Under the pieces are notes generated by a model. The model ran no database searches. It was not told where the DNA came from and worked only from the letters and a program-made list of their open reading frames with translations. From Pedobacter sp. HMWF019 (GTDB taxonomy: Bacteria > Bacteroidota > Bacteroidia > Sphingobacteriales > Sphingobacteriaceae), in assembly GCF_003061025.1 (NCBI RefSeq), contig NZ_QAIL01000024.1, forward strand, positions 41,644-105,643: a stretch of 64,000 bases of DNA, given 5' to 3'. This document shows positions 46,820-55,348 of this stretch, piece by piece. Numbering within the stretch: the first letter of the stretch is position 1; each line of letters opens with the position of its first letter. The translations under genes were made by a program, and so were the position numbers.

Positions 46820-49117
46820 TTATTTTTCTGAATATGGTCTGTTAACGGCTGCTTTACCAAAGTCGTAATTAGGTTTGTTACCCATTTTAACGACCATGGT
46901 ACCGCCTTTCACGACGTCCTGATGTGTAATAAAGCTCTTGGTATAAGGCTTTCCATTAAGGGTAATGCTTTGAATATAGATGTTTTCAGGACTGTTACCA
47001 TTTGCCTGCACAGTGAAGGTTTTACCTGTCCCCACATTGATGGTTGCTTTATCGAACAGTGGGCTACCCAATACATAAACACCACTGGCTGGGTTTTCAG
47101 GGTAGAAGCCCAGAGCAGAGAATATATACCAGGAAGACATGGCACCACAATCTTCGTTGCCCGCTAAACCGTCTGGTTTATCGAAGTAGAACTCTTTCAT
47201 AACCTGTCTTACTTTTTCGGCGGTTTTCCATTGGTAACCGGAAAAAGCATACATATAGGTAACGTGATGACTAGGTTCATTACCGTGGGCATACATCCCA
47301 ATGAGACCAGAAATATCATTGGAAGCTTGTGCACCCATATCGCCTTTAGCAGTAAATAGACTGTCGAGTTTATGTGTAAAAGCATCATCACCCCCCATCA
47401 GGTTAATCAATCCTTCAACATCCTGCGGTACCAGCCAGGTATACTGCCAACCATTACCTTCGGTGAAATCACCTTTTTCATGAATAGAATTGAACGGATC
47501 GTAAGGGGTTTTAAAGCTACCATCACTCATACGCGGACGAACAAAGCGAATGTTTTTGTCGAAATAATTTTTATAATAGCCCGCACGTTTTTTATAGTAT
47601 TCGTAGTCGGCAGTCTTGCCCATTTTTTTGGCCATAGCAGCGATACACCAATCATCAATCGCATATTCCATAGCTTTTGAAACAGATTCATACTCCTTAT
47701 CAGCGGGGATATAACCTAACTCTTTTACATATTTCAACCCCAAGTCATCGCGGGTGGAAGTGGCTTTCATGGCCTCAAATGCTTCTTCTGCATCAAAACC
47801 TGTAAAGCCTTTCAGGTAAGCATCTACAATAGGAGGCACTGCATGATAACCTACCATACAATTGGTTTCATTACCCATCAGGTGCCATACAGGCAGTTTG
47901 CCTTGCTGTTTGTAAATCGCGAGCATCGAGTTCACAAAACTGTTTACCTTTTCAGGGTGCAGGATGGTACTCAACGGTGCACACGAACGGTAAATATCCC
48001 ATAAGGAGAAAACAGAATAGTTGTCAAATCCTGGATTAGTATATACCTTTTTGTCGGTACCCCGGTAGCTGCCATCGTGATCGTTGAACAATGCAGGATC
48101 AATCATGGTGTGATACATCGCGGTGTAGAATACCCGCCGTGCAGCATTGTCTTTTGTTTCTATTTTTACCTTAGACAGTTCTTTTTCCCATTTCGCATCG
48201 GCGTTACTCACTGTTTTCGTGAAATCCCAGCCTGGGATTTCAGCCTTGATATTAGCTAGGGCATTCTCGCTACTTACCGGAGAGATCCCTATTTTCAGCA
48301 TGACCTGTCCGGGAGATTTATCAAAAGAGATAACACCTTTTCCCGCTTTCGACTTCACGAAGTTTCCTGTTTGTTTACTGTCTCCATCAAATACCAGAAA
48401 TTGTTTTACCGGTACAGATAACTTAACCGCAAACCACACCCGCTGGTCTTCTGCCCAACCTTTGGAATAGCGGTAGCCTTCCAGGGTATATTCATCTACC
48501 TGACGGATAAATGTTTCTACCGGAGCATCCCAGCCGATACCTTCTTTCAGATCGATGATGATGTTGGCAGGTTGATCTTTCGGGAAAGTATATCTGTGCA
48601 AAGCAACTCTTTCTGAAGCTGTTAGTTCTGCTTTGATGTTGTAATCATCCAGCTGAACGGAGTAGTATCCGGGACGGGCTGTTTCGCGGTCATGAGAGTA
48701 GTGAGAACCATATCCTGAAGTAGGATCTTCCTGTGTACCTCTGTTGGTTCTTACCTTGCCGGTATATGGCATGACCAATACATCACCAAGGTCTCCGATA
48801 CCCGTACCGCTAAGATGCATTTGGGAGAAGCCTATTAATACATTGTCTGAGTAGTGATAACCGGAGCACCAATCCCAACCCTTTACAATATTGGTGGGGC
48901 CCGTTTGTACCGCGCCATAAGGAACACTTGCACCCAGGAATACGTGTCCATGCCCCCCGGTTCCAATATACGGATCAACATATTCAGTTAAACGTTTTAG
49001 TTGTGTGTGTTTCGCATTTTGCGCAAAGATTTTGGAGGTATTAAAAGGCAATACAAGGCAGCAGCCAATAAAACCTTTAACCAAATTCTTTGTAAAAGTG
49101 GAATGGTTATAAGACAT
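46820..49117 (-). CDS. GH92 calcium-dependent alpha-mannosidase (PUL C)
   Basis: About 765 residues from the ATG at 49117 (MSYNHSTFTKNLVKGFIGCC), which gives a signal peptide; a longer in-frame ORF starting 49267 would overlap the GH29 gene. Motifs: VDPYIGTGGHGHVFLGASVPYGAVQTGPTN, general acid in FTEGNGWQYTWLVPQ, AHGNEPSHHVTYMY and GNEDCGAMSSWYIFSALGFYP with the catalytic Asp. This belongs to a different GH92 subgroup from the one in PUL B (GNEP instead of GNQP, NED instead of DED). Probably trims alpha-mannose from N-glycan-like chains. Confidence 0.92.
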   Translation of the reverse strand: MSYNHSTFTKNLVKGFIGCCLVLPFNTSKIFAQNAKHTQLKRLTEYVDPYIGTGGHGHVFLGASVPYGAVQTGPTNIVKGWDWCSGYHYSDNVLIGFSQMHLSGTGIGDLGDVLVMPYTGKVRTNRGTQEDPTSGYGSHYSHDRETARPGYYSVQLDDYNIKAELTASERVALHRYTFPKDQPANIIIDLKEGIGWDAPVETFIRQVDEYTLEGYRYSKGWAEDQRVWFAVKLSVPVKQFLVFDGDSKQTGNFVKSKAGKGVISFDKSPGQVMLKIGISPVSSENALANIKAEIPGWDFTKTVSNADAKWEKELSKVKIETKDNAARRVFYTAMYHTMIDPALFNDHDGSYRGTDKKVYTNPGFDNYSVFSLWDIYRSCAPLSTILHPEKVNSFVNSMLAIYKQQGKLPVWHLMGNETNCMVGYHAVPPIVDAYLKGFTGFDAEEAFEAMKATSTRDDLGLKYVKELGYIPADKEYESVSKAMEYAIDDWCIAAMAKKMGKTADYEYYKKRAGYYKNYFDKNIRFVRPRMSDGSFKTPYDPFNSIHEKGDFTEGNGWQYTWLVPQDVEGLINLMGGDDAFTHKLDSLFTAKGDMGAQASNDISGLIGMYAHGNEPSHHVTYMYAFSGYQWKTAEKVRQVMKEFYFDKPDGLAGNEDCGAMSSWYIFSALGFYPENPASGVYVLGSPLFDKATINVGTGKTFTVQANGNSPENIYIQSITLNGKPYTKSFITHQDVVKGGTMVVKMGNKPNYDFGKAAVNRPYSEK

Positions 49118-49196
49118 TATGATTGTTTTTATTTGATCGTTTAAATTAAGCGTTTTTTTCCTAAAAACAGGATGTTTTTTTATTTTTAGTATCCGC

Positions 49197-51053
49197 CTAC
49201 ATATTACTTTCAATTGCTCCGACCTTCTCGCGGTACCAGTCAGCAGGTCCGTCCAAAAGCACCGCAATTACCGTCATATTCTTATCAAGTCTGGCTGCTG
49301 GTACATCGATATACACAATTCCCGGAATTTTACTCCAATACAGTTTATTGTACATACTATAAGGAAGAATTGTTCCATCGCCTACAATCCGGATTCTGTT
49401 GATCTGGTTTTTAAGGCCCTTTATAGCAATAGGCCCTGTCGGCTGACCTTCCACAAAAAGATATACTGTTTGCTGATCTGCTGAAAGCGCGGTCCGACCC
49501 TGATAATGCCCTTCAGGAATTCCTGCAGTAGTTTTATATAATACCTCGGCATGTTTGACAACCCAGTCGTTCACTTCAATATCCAATGGAGTTACTGAAG
49601 GCTTAAAATTAAAAGCATCAGCCACCAAATTGGTTGAAGCCAGTGGATTGATTCCTTTGCTGATCTGATCGGCAAGATCTTTGATCTTCCACGCGGCTGA
49701 AAACTGTTTTTTATCTGCTGTAAGCAGTTCTTTAGCAGTTTGGGCTGGAGCTGTTACCTGTGTCAATTTTAAAGGATCTTTAAACTGAACCCGAACTACG
49801 GTTACGTCTTTATCAAAGGCTTCCGCTGCAATATGCATCACATAGGTTCCGGTTGCGGATTTACTAAAAGTTAGCCCTTTACCCTGGTACCCAACTACAT
49901 CTGCTTTTTCTATGTCCGAGGAAATACCGTTGAGTGCAATTCCAGTTTGATCTTTATAGTCTAAGTACAGAAATAATGTTTTTTTATCTTTAGACAAAGC
50001 CGTTTTAGCGTTCACATGCCCTGCAGGTAGACCCGTCTGGGTACCATAAATAGCTTCTGCATGTTTCTTTGTCCAACGTCCAAGGCCTTTCAAAATAGCA
50101 GTCTGCTCCGGAGCAATTGATCCATCTGCTTCCGGACCGATATCCAGCAATAGATTTCCTCCCATACTGATGCAATCCACCAGAGTACGGATGATCATAT
50201 TAGAAGATTTGTATTTAGTATCAAAAGGCTGATAACCCCAGGAATCATTCATTGTATAACACAGTTCCCAATATTTTGACTCAGGTTTCAGCACAGGAAT
50301 CCCCTGTTCCGGCGTTTCATAATCTCCATGACCATCCAAACGGGAATTAATAATGATGTTCGGGTTGTATTTTTCAAGAGACTGTTTGATTACAGGTGCT
50401 TCCCATTCTGCATCATTATGCTCCCAGTTCCCATCAAACCACAATAAATCCGGGTTATATTTTACAGATAGTTCCTTAAGCTGTTGCTGCTGATAACTTA
50501 AAAATGTTTTCCAGCGCTTAGGTTCTTCTTTCAAGCTATAGCGTTTCCGGTCACGGGTAAAGCCATCGTAATCCGGATAACTCCAGTCTGGCAAAGAATA
50601 GTAAATACCTGTTCTTAATCCTGATTTCTTTAATGCCGCAACAAAAGGAGACAATACATCGCTCTTGGCCGCACTCTGATTTAAAGTACTGATGGCTTTA
50701 GGTGCCTTAGTATCCCAGAGAGAAACGCCGTCATGATGTTTTGAAGTCATAACTGCATATTTTGCACCGCTTTCCTTGATCAGGTGCACCCACGCTACAG
50801 GGTCATATTTCGAAGCATTGAAACCTTGCAGTTGCTTCATGTACAGATCATGGTTGGTATAATTGTTAAAAAATGACCAGGATTCTGAAATGCCATTTAC
50901 AGAGTAAATCCCCCAGTGTATAAATATACCGAGCTTAGCATCTTCAAACCATTGCATTTTTTGATTTTGAGTGGTTTGTGCCTGGCTTTTACCTGCCAGC
51001 AAGAGCAAAAGCATTATAGAGAATTTGTTCAATTTGGTTGTTTTCATTAGCAT
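49197..51053 (-). CDS. GH29 alpha-L-fucosidase with duplicated C-terminal region (PUL C)
   Basis: 618 residues, larger than the usual 450-500. Signal peptide (FSIMLLLLLAGKSQAQ). Catalytic domain with LGIFIHWGIYSVNG, VMTSKHHDGVSLW and nucleophile Asp207 in PDLLWFDGNWEH. The linker and start of the C-terminal sandwich occur twice, offset by 170 residues: KKHAEAIYGTQTGLPAGH...KTALS at 329-353 and VKHAEVLYKTTAGIPEGH...RTALS at 499-523. ATG at 51053 or 51047. Upstream of GH92 with a 79-base gap. Confidence 0.88.
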   Translation of the reverse strand: MLMKTTKLNKFSIMLLLLLAGKSQAQTTQNQKMQWFEDAKLGIFIHWGIYSVNGISESWSFFNNYTNHDLYMKQLQGFNASKYDPVAWVHLIKESGAKYAVMTSKHHDGVSLWDTKAPKAISTLNQSAAKSDVLSPFVAALKKSGLRTGIYYSLPDWSYPDYDGFTRDRKRYSLKEEPKRWKTFLSYQQQQLKELSVKYNPDLLWFDGNWEHNDAEWEAPVIKQSLEKYNPNIIINSRLDGHGDYETPEQGIPVLKPESKYWELCYTMNDSWGYQPFDTKYKSSNMIIRTLVDCISMGGNLLLDIGPEADGSIAPEQTAILKGLGRWTKKHAEAIYGTQTGLPAGHVNAKTALSKDKKTLFLYLDYKDQTGIALNGISSDIEKADVVGYQGKGLTFSKSATGTYVMHIAAEAFDKDVTVVRVQFKDPLKLTQVTAPAQTAKELLTADKKQFSAAWKIKDLADQISKGINPLASTNLVADAFNFKPSVTPLDIEVNDWVVKHAEVLYKTTAGIPEGHYQGRTALSADQQTVYLFVEGQPTGPIAIKGLKNQINRIRIVGDGTILPYSMYNKLYWSKIPGIVYIDVPAARLDKNMTVIAVLLDGPADWYREKVGAIESNM

Positions 51054-51101
51054 AGTATTTAACCGGAAAATGTTATGCTCCGGCTGTATTGGTTATTATA
51101 A

Positions 51102-53810
51102 TTATTTATCTAGAACGGTTAACGTCTCTTTTAGTGACAATTCACGACTCGAAGATCCGATCATTATTCTGAAATCACCCGGTTCTATTGTCTTTTTCAT
51201 ATCCGCATTTAGCATTTCCAGCATATCGGGAGTGATGTCAAAAGTTATTGTCTTGGATTCTCCAGCTTTCAGAGGCACTCTTTTGAAACCTTTTAATTCC
51301 AGAACAGGCCTGGCTACAGTGGAAAGCAGGTCTCTGATGTATAACTGCACCACCTCCTCACCATCATATGTTCCTGTGTTTTTTAAAGTAAAACTCGCTA
51401 CACTTTGTTCATTTTTGAGAATTTCCTTTTTACTCAGTTTCAAATCGCTATAATCAAACTGGCTATAGCTCAACCCAAAACCAAATGGAAAAAGAGGCTC
51501 TCCACTTAAATTATTGTAATCATCCCCTCTTCCAGTCGGCTTATGGTTATAAACCAAGGGCAACTGTGCTTCATGAACAGGATAAGTAATTGGCAAACGT
51601 CCTGAAGGGTTGTAGTCTCCAAATAAAGTTTCTGCAACTGCATTGCCCCCCTCTTCACCTGGATACCATATATTAACGACAGCACTTGCACCATCCAGCC
51701 AGTTGTTCATGGTAATGGCGCTGCCCCCAACCAATAAAACGACTACTGGCTTTCCCGTTTTTTCCATAGCTTTGATCAGCTCTTCCTGATTACCGGGTAA
51801 ACTCAACATAGCCCGATCCTGGAACTCACCTTCCTTAATCCCGGCAGTAATCACAATAACATCTGCCTGGGCAGCGAGTTTAACCGCTTCAGCCAGTTCT
51901 TCTTTCCTGCGGTCTGGCACACCATAGTTCCAGATCAGTTTAATATGTGCATTCCCTTTTGGTTCTTTAAACTCTATACGAATGGGATAAGCTTTGTTTT
52001 GCTCAAATGTATAGGGTGCCAATTGGGTATGATAGGATCTTTTCTCCCACTGATCAATCAACAATTTATCACCAAGATATAAACGATAACCATCATTACC
52101 CTCCAAACCAATCTGGTAAATTCCGCTCGATGGTGCTGTAATGTCTCCCTTCCATCTAACAGAATACTGGTCTTTGGCAAGGCGCTCGTCAGGAGAAGAA
52201 AGTGTCCAGTTAAAATTAACGCCCTGATCAACCCGGGTAAAAACGGGGGCACCACTTAGCGTTAAGTTTCCGAAATATTCTGAGTTTAGTCCATTTGCTG
52301 CATCAGCTTTTAAAAACTTCCGGTCTACAACAACATAATTTATTGGATCCCGGCTGCTCCCTTTGCTATAGGTCACTTTTATCTGATCACCTCCACGTTT
52401 TTTTAACCCCTCAAGAATACTTACTTTTCCATTCCCGGCGCCGCTATATCCACCTAAACGAGATTCAACAGCATCTTCTCCAAGTAAAAGTATATTGCTC
52501 TTATTTTTAAACGGCAACACGGACCTTTCATTTTTTAAAAGTACAAAAGATTCCAGGGCAGCCTGTCTGGCTATCAGCTTATGACTTTTATCATCAAGAG
52601 CCTTTTGAGCCTCCTTTTCAGAAACATAAGGATGTTCAAAAAGACCCAGTTCAAATTTTGCCCTAAGCACACGGGAAACAGCATCATCAATTCTTGCCTG
52701 TGGAATGGACCCGTCCAGAAAAGGCGGAATAAATAGTTTATAATGATCATAGTCCGTTTGAAAGATGACGTCAAGACCTGCGATAATAGCCTGCCTTGTT
52801 GCATCTGTATAACCGGAAGATGTATAATGCAACACATTTGATCCACCAACCGCTCCGGCATCTGAAATCACAAAACCTTTAAATCCCCATTCCGTTTTCA
52901 GCTTCTGGCTTAACAAATAGGCATTAGATGTTGCCGGAACACCGTCAACAGTATTATAAGCGGTCATTAAAGAGCGGCTTTTTCCTTGCTGTATAGCCGT
53001 TTTAAACGGAGGGAAATAAATCTCTTCCAACAAACGCTCATTATAATGAATGGGATAACTGTCACGTCCTCCGTCACCAACATTTGCCACAAAATGCTTA
53101 GGCGTAGTGATGATGTTCTGTTTTTCAAAGGCACTTACAAAAGCAAGCCCCATCTGTGAAGTAAGAAAAGGGTCTTCGCCATACGTTTCTTCTGTACGGC
53201 CCCAACGAACATCAGACGCTATATTGACCACCGGAGTTAAAATATCCCGGATTCCCCTAAGCTTTGCCTCTTGTGCAATCGCATTTGCAACCTGCCCCAT
53301 CATCTTCGTATCAAAAGTAGCTGCAAGACCAATCGCCTGCGGAAAGGCAGTAGCACCTTGCCTAACCAGACCATGGAGCGCTTCATCAAAAGCTATAACA
53401 GGGATACCTAAACGCGTTTCGTTTACAAAGTATTTCTGTATGGCATTTACTTTTTTTGCCAGAGAATACGCATTTTCCTGGGTATTATATGTTAGCATCT
53501 GACCGGCACCACCACCACCTTGAGAAGCAGCGCTTACTTGTAGTCCGAATATTCCATTTTTATAACGGTTCTTGTCAACACCATCCAAATCACCCGGGAT
53601 CATAAACATCTGCCAGAATTTTTCCTCTGGTGTCATCCTGGAAAGCAAATCTTTAACCCTGGAATCAATATCTGCCTTGGGATTTTTATACAAAGGTTGG
53701 TCAGGTTTAGACTGCCCCATCATATCTTTAGTCCATATAACCTGGCTAAACAGCAACAGCAAACATGGAATAAACGCTACCTTATTCATCCTATATTTCG
53801 TGGATCTCAT
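51102..53810 (-). CDS. GH3 family glycosidase with PA14 insert (PUL C)
   Basis: 902 residues (an internal ATG at 53789 gives the cleaner signal peptide MNKVAFIPCLLLLFSQVIW). GH3 barrel with VIAFDEALHGLV, WGRTEETYGEDPFL, TPKHFVANVG and nucleophile Asp317 in GFVISDAGAVGG; a PA14 domain about 480-625 (LYLGDKLLIDQWEKRSYHTQL) inserted in the second domain; C-terminal Fn3-like domain (about 820-895). This is the beta-glucosidase/xylosidase layout, not the small NagZ type, so it is an unexpected partner for N-glycan enzymes. Linkage unknown. Confidence 0.9.
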   Translation of the reverse strand: MRSTKYRMNKVAFIPCLLLLFSQVIWTKDMMGQSKPDQPLYKNPKADIDSRVKDLLSRMTPEEKFWQMFMIPGDLDGVDKNRYKNGIFGLQVSAASQGGGGAGQMLTYNTQENAYSLAKKVNAIQKYFVNETRLGIPVIAFDEALHGLVRQGATAFPQAIGLAATFDTKMMGQVANAIAQEAKLRGIRDILTPVVNIASDVRWGRTEETYGEDPFLTSQMGLAFVSAFEKQNIITTPKHFVANVGDGGRDSYPIHYNERLLEEIYFPPFKTAIQQGKSRSLMTAYNTVDGVPATSNAYLLSQKLKTEWGFKGFVISDAGAVGGSNVLHYTSSGYTDATRQAIIAGLDVIFQTDYDHYKLFIPPFLDGSIPQARIDDAVSRVLRAKFELGLFEHPYVSEKEAQKALDDKSHKLIARQAALESFVLLKNERSVLPFKNKSNILLLGEDAVESRLGGYSGAGNGKVSILEGLKKRGGDQIKVTYSKGSSRDPINYVVVDRKFLKADAANGLNSEYFGNLTLSGAPVFTRVDQGVNFNWTLSSPDERLAKDQYSVRWKGDITAPSSGIYQIGLEGNDGYRLYLGDKLLIDQWEKRSYHTQLAPYTFEQNKAYPIRIEFKEPKGNAHIKLIWNYGVPDRRKEELAEAVKLAAQADVIVITAGIKEGEFQDRAMLSLPGNQEELIKAMEKTGKPVVVLLVGGSAITMNNWLDGASAVVNIWYPGEEGGNAVAETLFGDYNPSGRLPITYPVHEAQLPLVYNHKPTGRGDDYNNLSGEPLFPFGFGLSYSQFDYSDLKLSKKEILKNEQSVASFTLKNTGTYDGEEVVQLYIRDLLSTVARPVLELKGFKRVPLKAGESKTITFDITPDMLEMLNADMKKTIEPGDFRIMIGSSSRELSLKETLTVLDK

Positions 53811-53824
53811 TTCAGATATTTTAA

Positions 53825-55267
53825 TTATAATGTGGCAGGACTAAATTCGAAGGCAAGGGCAATACCAGAATTCTCTTTTACAAGATCTTCAGGTAATGAC
53901 AGTTTTATTTCTCCATTAGATTCTTTCCATTTTAATTTCTTACCATTAGATATCAATGAAACAGATGTCCCCTTTTTAGGTAGATTGCCTGTCCAGCTAA
54001 TTTCATTATTTAGTTTCTCTCCTTCGTTGATACAATAAATTGCATACCGGGTTTTGCCGTCTTTACTTTGCGTAAACCAGGTTTGTCCACTATGATAGTT
54101 TTTGGTAATCCTGGTATTGTAAATGGCTTTGCCGTTTACAGACGTCCATTTACCAATATCGTTTAGTTTGGTTATAACTTCCTCAGGTAAGGTACCATCT
54201 GGTTTAGGTCCAATGCCCAAGAGTAAACTCCCGCCTTTGGCTACAATTTCCACCAACTTATGAACAACTTCCCCTGCAGATTTATACTGATCTTTAGGAA
54301 CAAATCCCCAGGCCCCTCCTAAGGTCATGCAACTTTCCCATGGATGATTCAATTGGGCCTCAGGTATCTTTTGTTCCGGGGTTTGATAATTCTCATATGG
54401 GCCGTGTACAGTCCTGTCTACCATCAAAAGTCCAGGTTGGGCTTCTCTGGCCATTTGGGCAATTTTAGGCATATCAATATCCTGGCTCCAATTTGGAATT
54501 TTTGCTCCCCAGGACAATACTTCTTCATTAACCGTTTCCAATGGTCTTACCCAACCACCATCCAGCCACAAAATATCGATACTTCCATAGTTGTGCATCA
54601 GCTCACCAATCTGATTATAAGCAAATTTTTTAAACTGGTTCCATCTCCACGGGTTCTTTTTAATATCATAATTGTTATTCCGGTCGGGAGTAGCATATTT
54701 GGACCACCAGTAATATTGCGAGTGCCAGTCTGGTTTGGAGAAGTAAGCACCAATCATAAAACCCTGTTTTCTAAAAGCATCAAAAACATATTTCGCTACA
54801 TCAGCCTTTGGATTTCCTGCAAATGGACCTTTAGCTATACTGAAATCTGATTCCTTGGTATCAAACATAGCAAAGCCATCATGATGTTTAGTGGTAAATA
54901 CCAAGTATTTCATCCCAGCACTTTTACCAGCCTTTGCCCATTGTTCAGGATTGAATTTTACTGGATTGAATTCTCTACTTAAACCCCAGTACCATTTCTT
55001 ATAGTCATCATAAGTAACTGTACTATCCCTGTCTATCCAGTCTTCAGAACAAATGGACCAGGATTCTATGATTCCTGGAACTGCATATAGGCCCCAGTGA
55101 ACAATCATCCCAAATTTTTTATCCTGCCAGTTGTCCAGTTTTTGTTTAACCTGTGGATCTGTTGGCCATTCATAAATGGTAGATTGGTGATGGACGCCAT
55201 TTTCCTGGGCTTTGAGCTTGCCTAATCCAAAGACCAGCAAGGTGATTAGTATAATTTCTTTTTTCAT
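53825..55267 (-). CDS. GH29 alpha-L-fucosidase (PUL C)
   Basis: 480 residues, signal peptide (MKKEIILITLLVFGLGKLKA). Motifs: KFGMIVHWGLYAVPG, LVFTTKHHDGFAMF (His128/His129), nucleophile Asp236 in IDILWLDGGWVRP, and C-terminal GGSLLLGIGPKPDGTLP followed by a beta-sandwich. First enzyme after SusD, 14 bases before GH3. Together with the other GH29 it indicates two differently linked fucoses in the substrate. Confidence 0.9.
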   Translation of the reverse strand: MKKEIILITLLVFGLGKLKAQENGVHHQSTIYEWPTDPQVKQKLDNWQDKKFGMIVHWGLYAVPGIIESWSICSEDWIDRDSTVTYDDYKKWYWGLSREFNPVKFNPEQWAKAGKSAGMKYLVFTTKHHDGFAMFDTKESDFSIAKGPFAGNPKADVAKYVFDAFRKQGFMIGAYFSKPDWHSQYYWWSKYATPDRNNNYDIKKNPWRWNQFKKFAYNQIGELMHNYGSIDILWLDGGWVRPLETVNEEVLSWGAKIPNWSQDIDMPKIAQMAREAQPGLLMVDRTVHGPYENYQTPEQKIPEAQLNHPWESCMTLGGAWGFVPKDQYKSAGEVVHKLVEIVAKGGSLLLGIGPKPDGTLPEEVITKLNDIGKWTSVNGKAIYNTRITKNYHSGQTWFTQSKDGKTRYAIYCINEGEKLNNEISWTGNLPKKGTSVSLISNGKKLKWKESNGEIKLSLPEDLVKENSGIALAFEFSPATL

Positions 55268-55284
55268 CCTTTTTATTATAAAAA

Positions 55285-55312
55285 TGTCCCGGCTACAAAG
55301 GTAACCGGGACA
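55285..55312 (-). other. Intercistronic hairpin between SusD and first hydrolase of PUL C
   Basis: Perfect 8-bp stem TGTCCCGG (55285-55292) with CCGGGACA (55305-55312), 12-base loop, no U tail. Same relative position (just after SusD) as the hairpin at 13248-13273 in PUL A. Confidence 0.65.
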
Positions 55313-55348
55313 GTATATGAATTTATCTTTCCGTCATTAAAGTTACCA

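Noticed and set aside
49118..49267. Longer start for GH92 of PUL C
   Set aside because: It would overlap the end of the GH29 gene and bury the signal peptide 50 residues inside.
54344..54850. 168-residue plus-strand ORF
   Set aside because: Antisense shadow of the GH29 gene; low-complexity, no family match.
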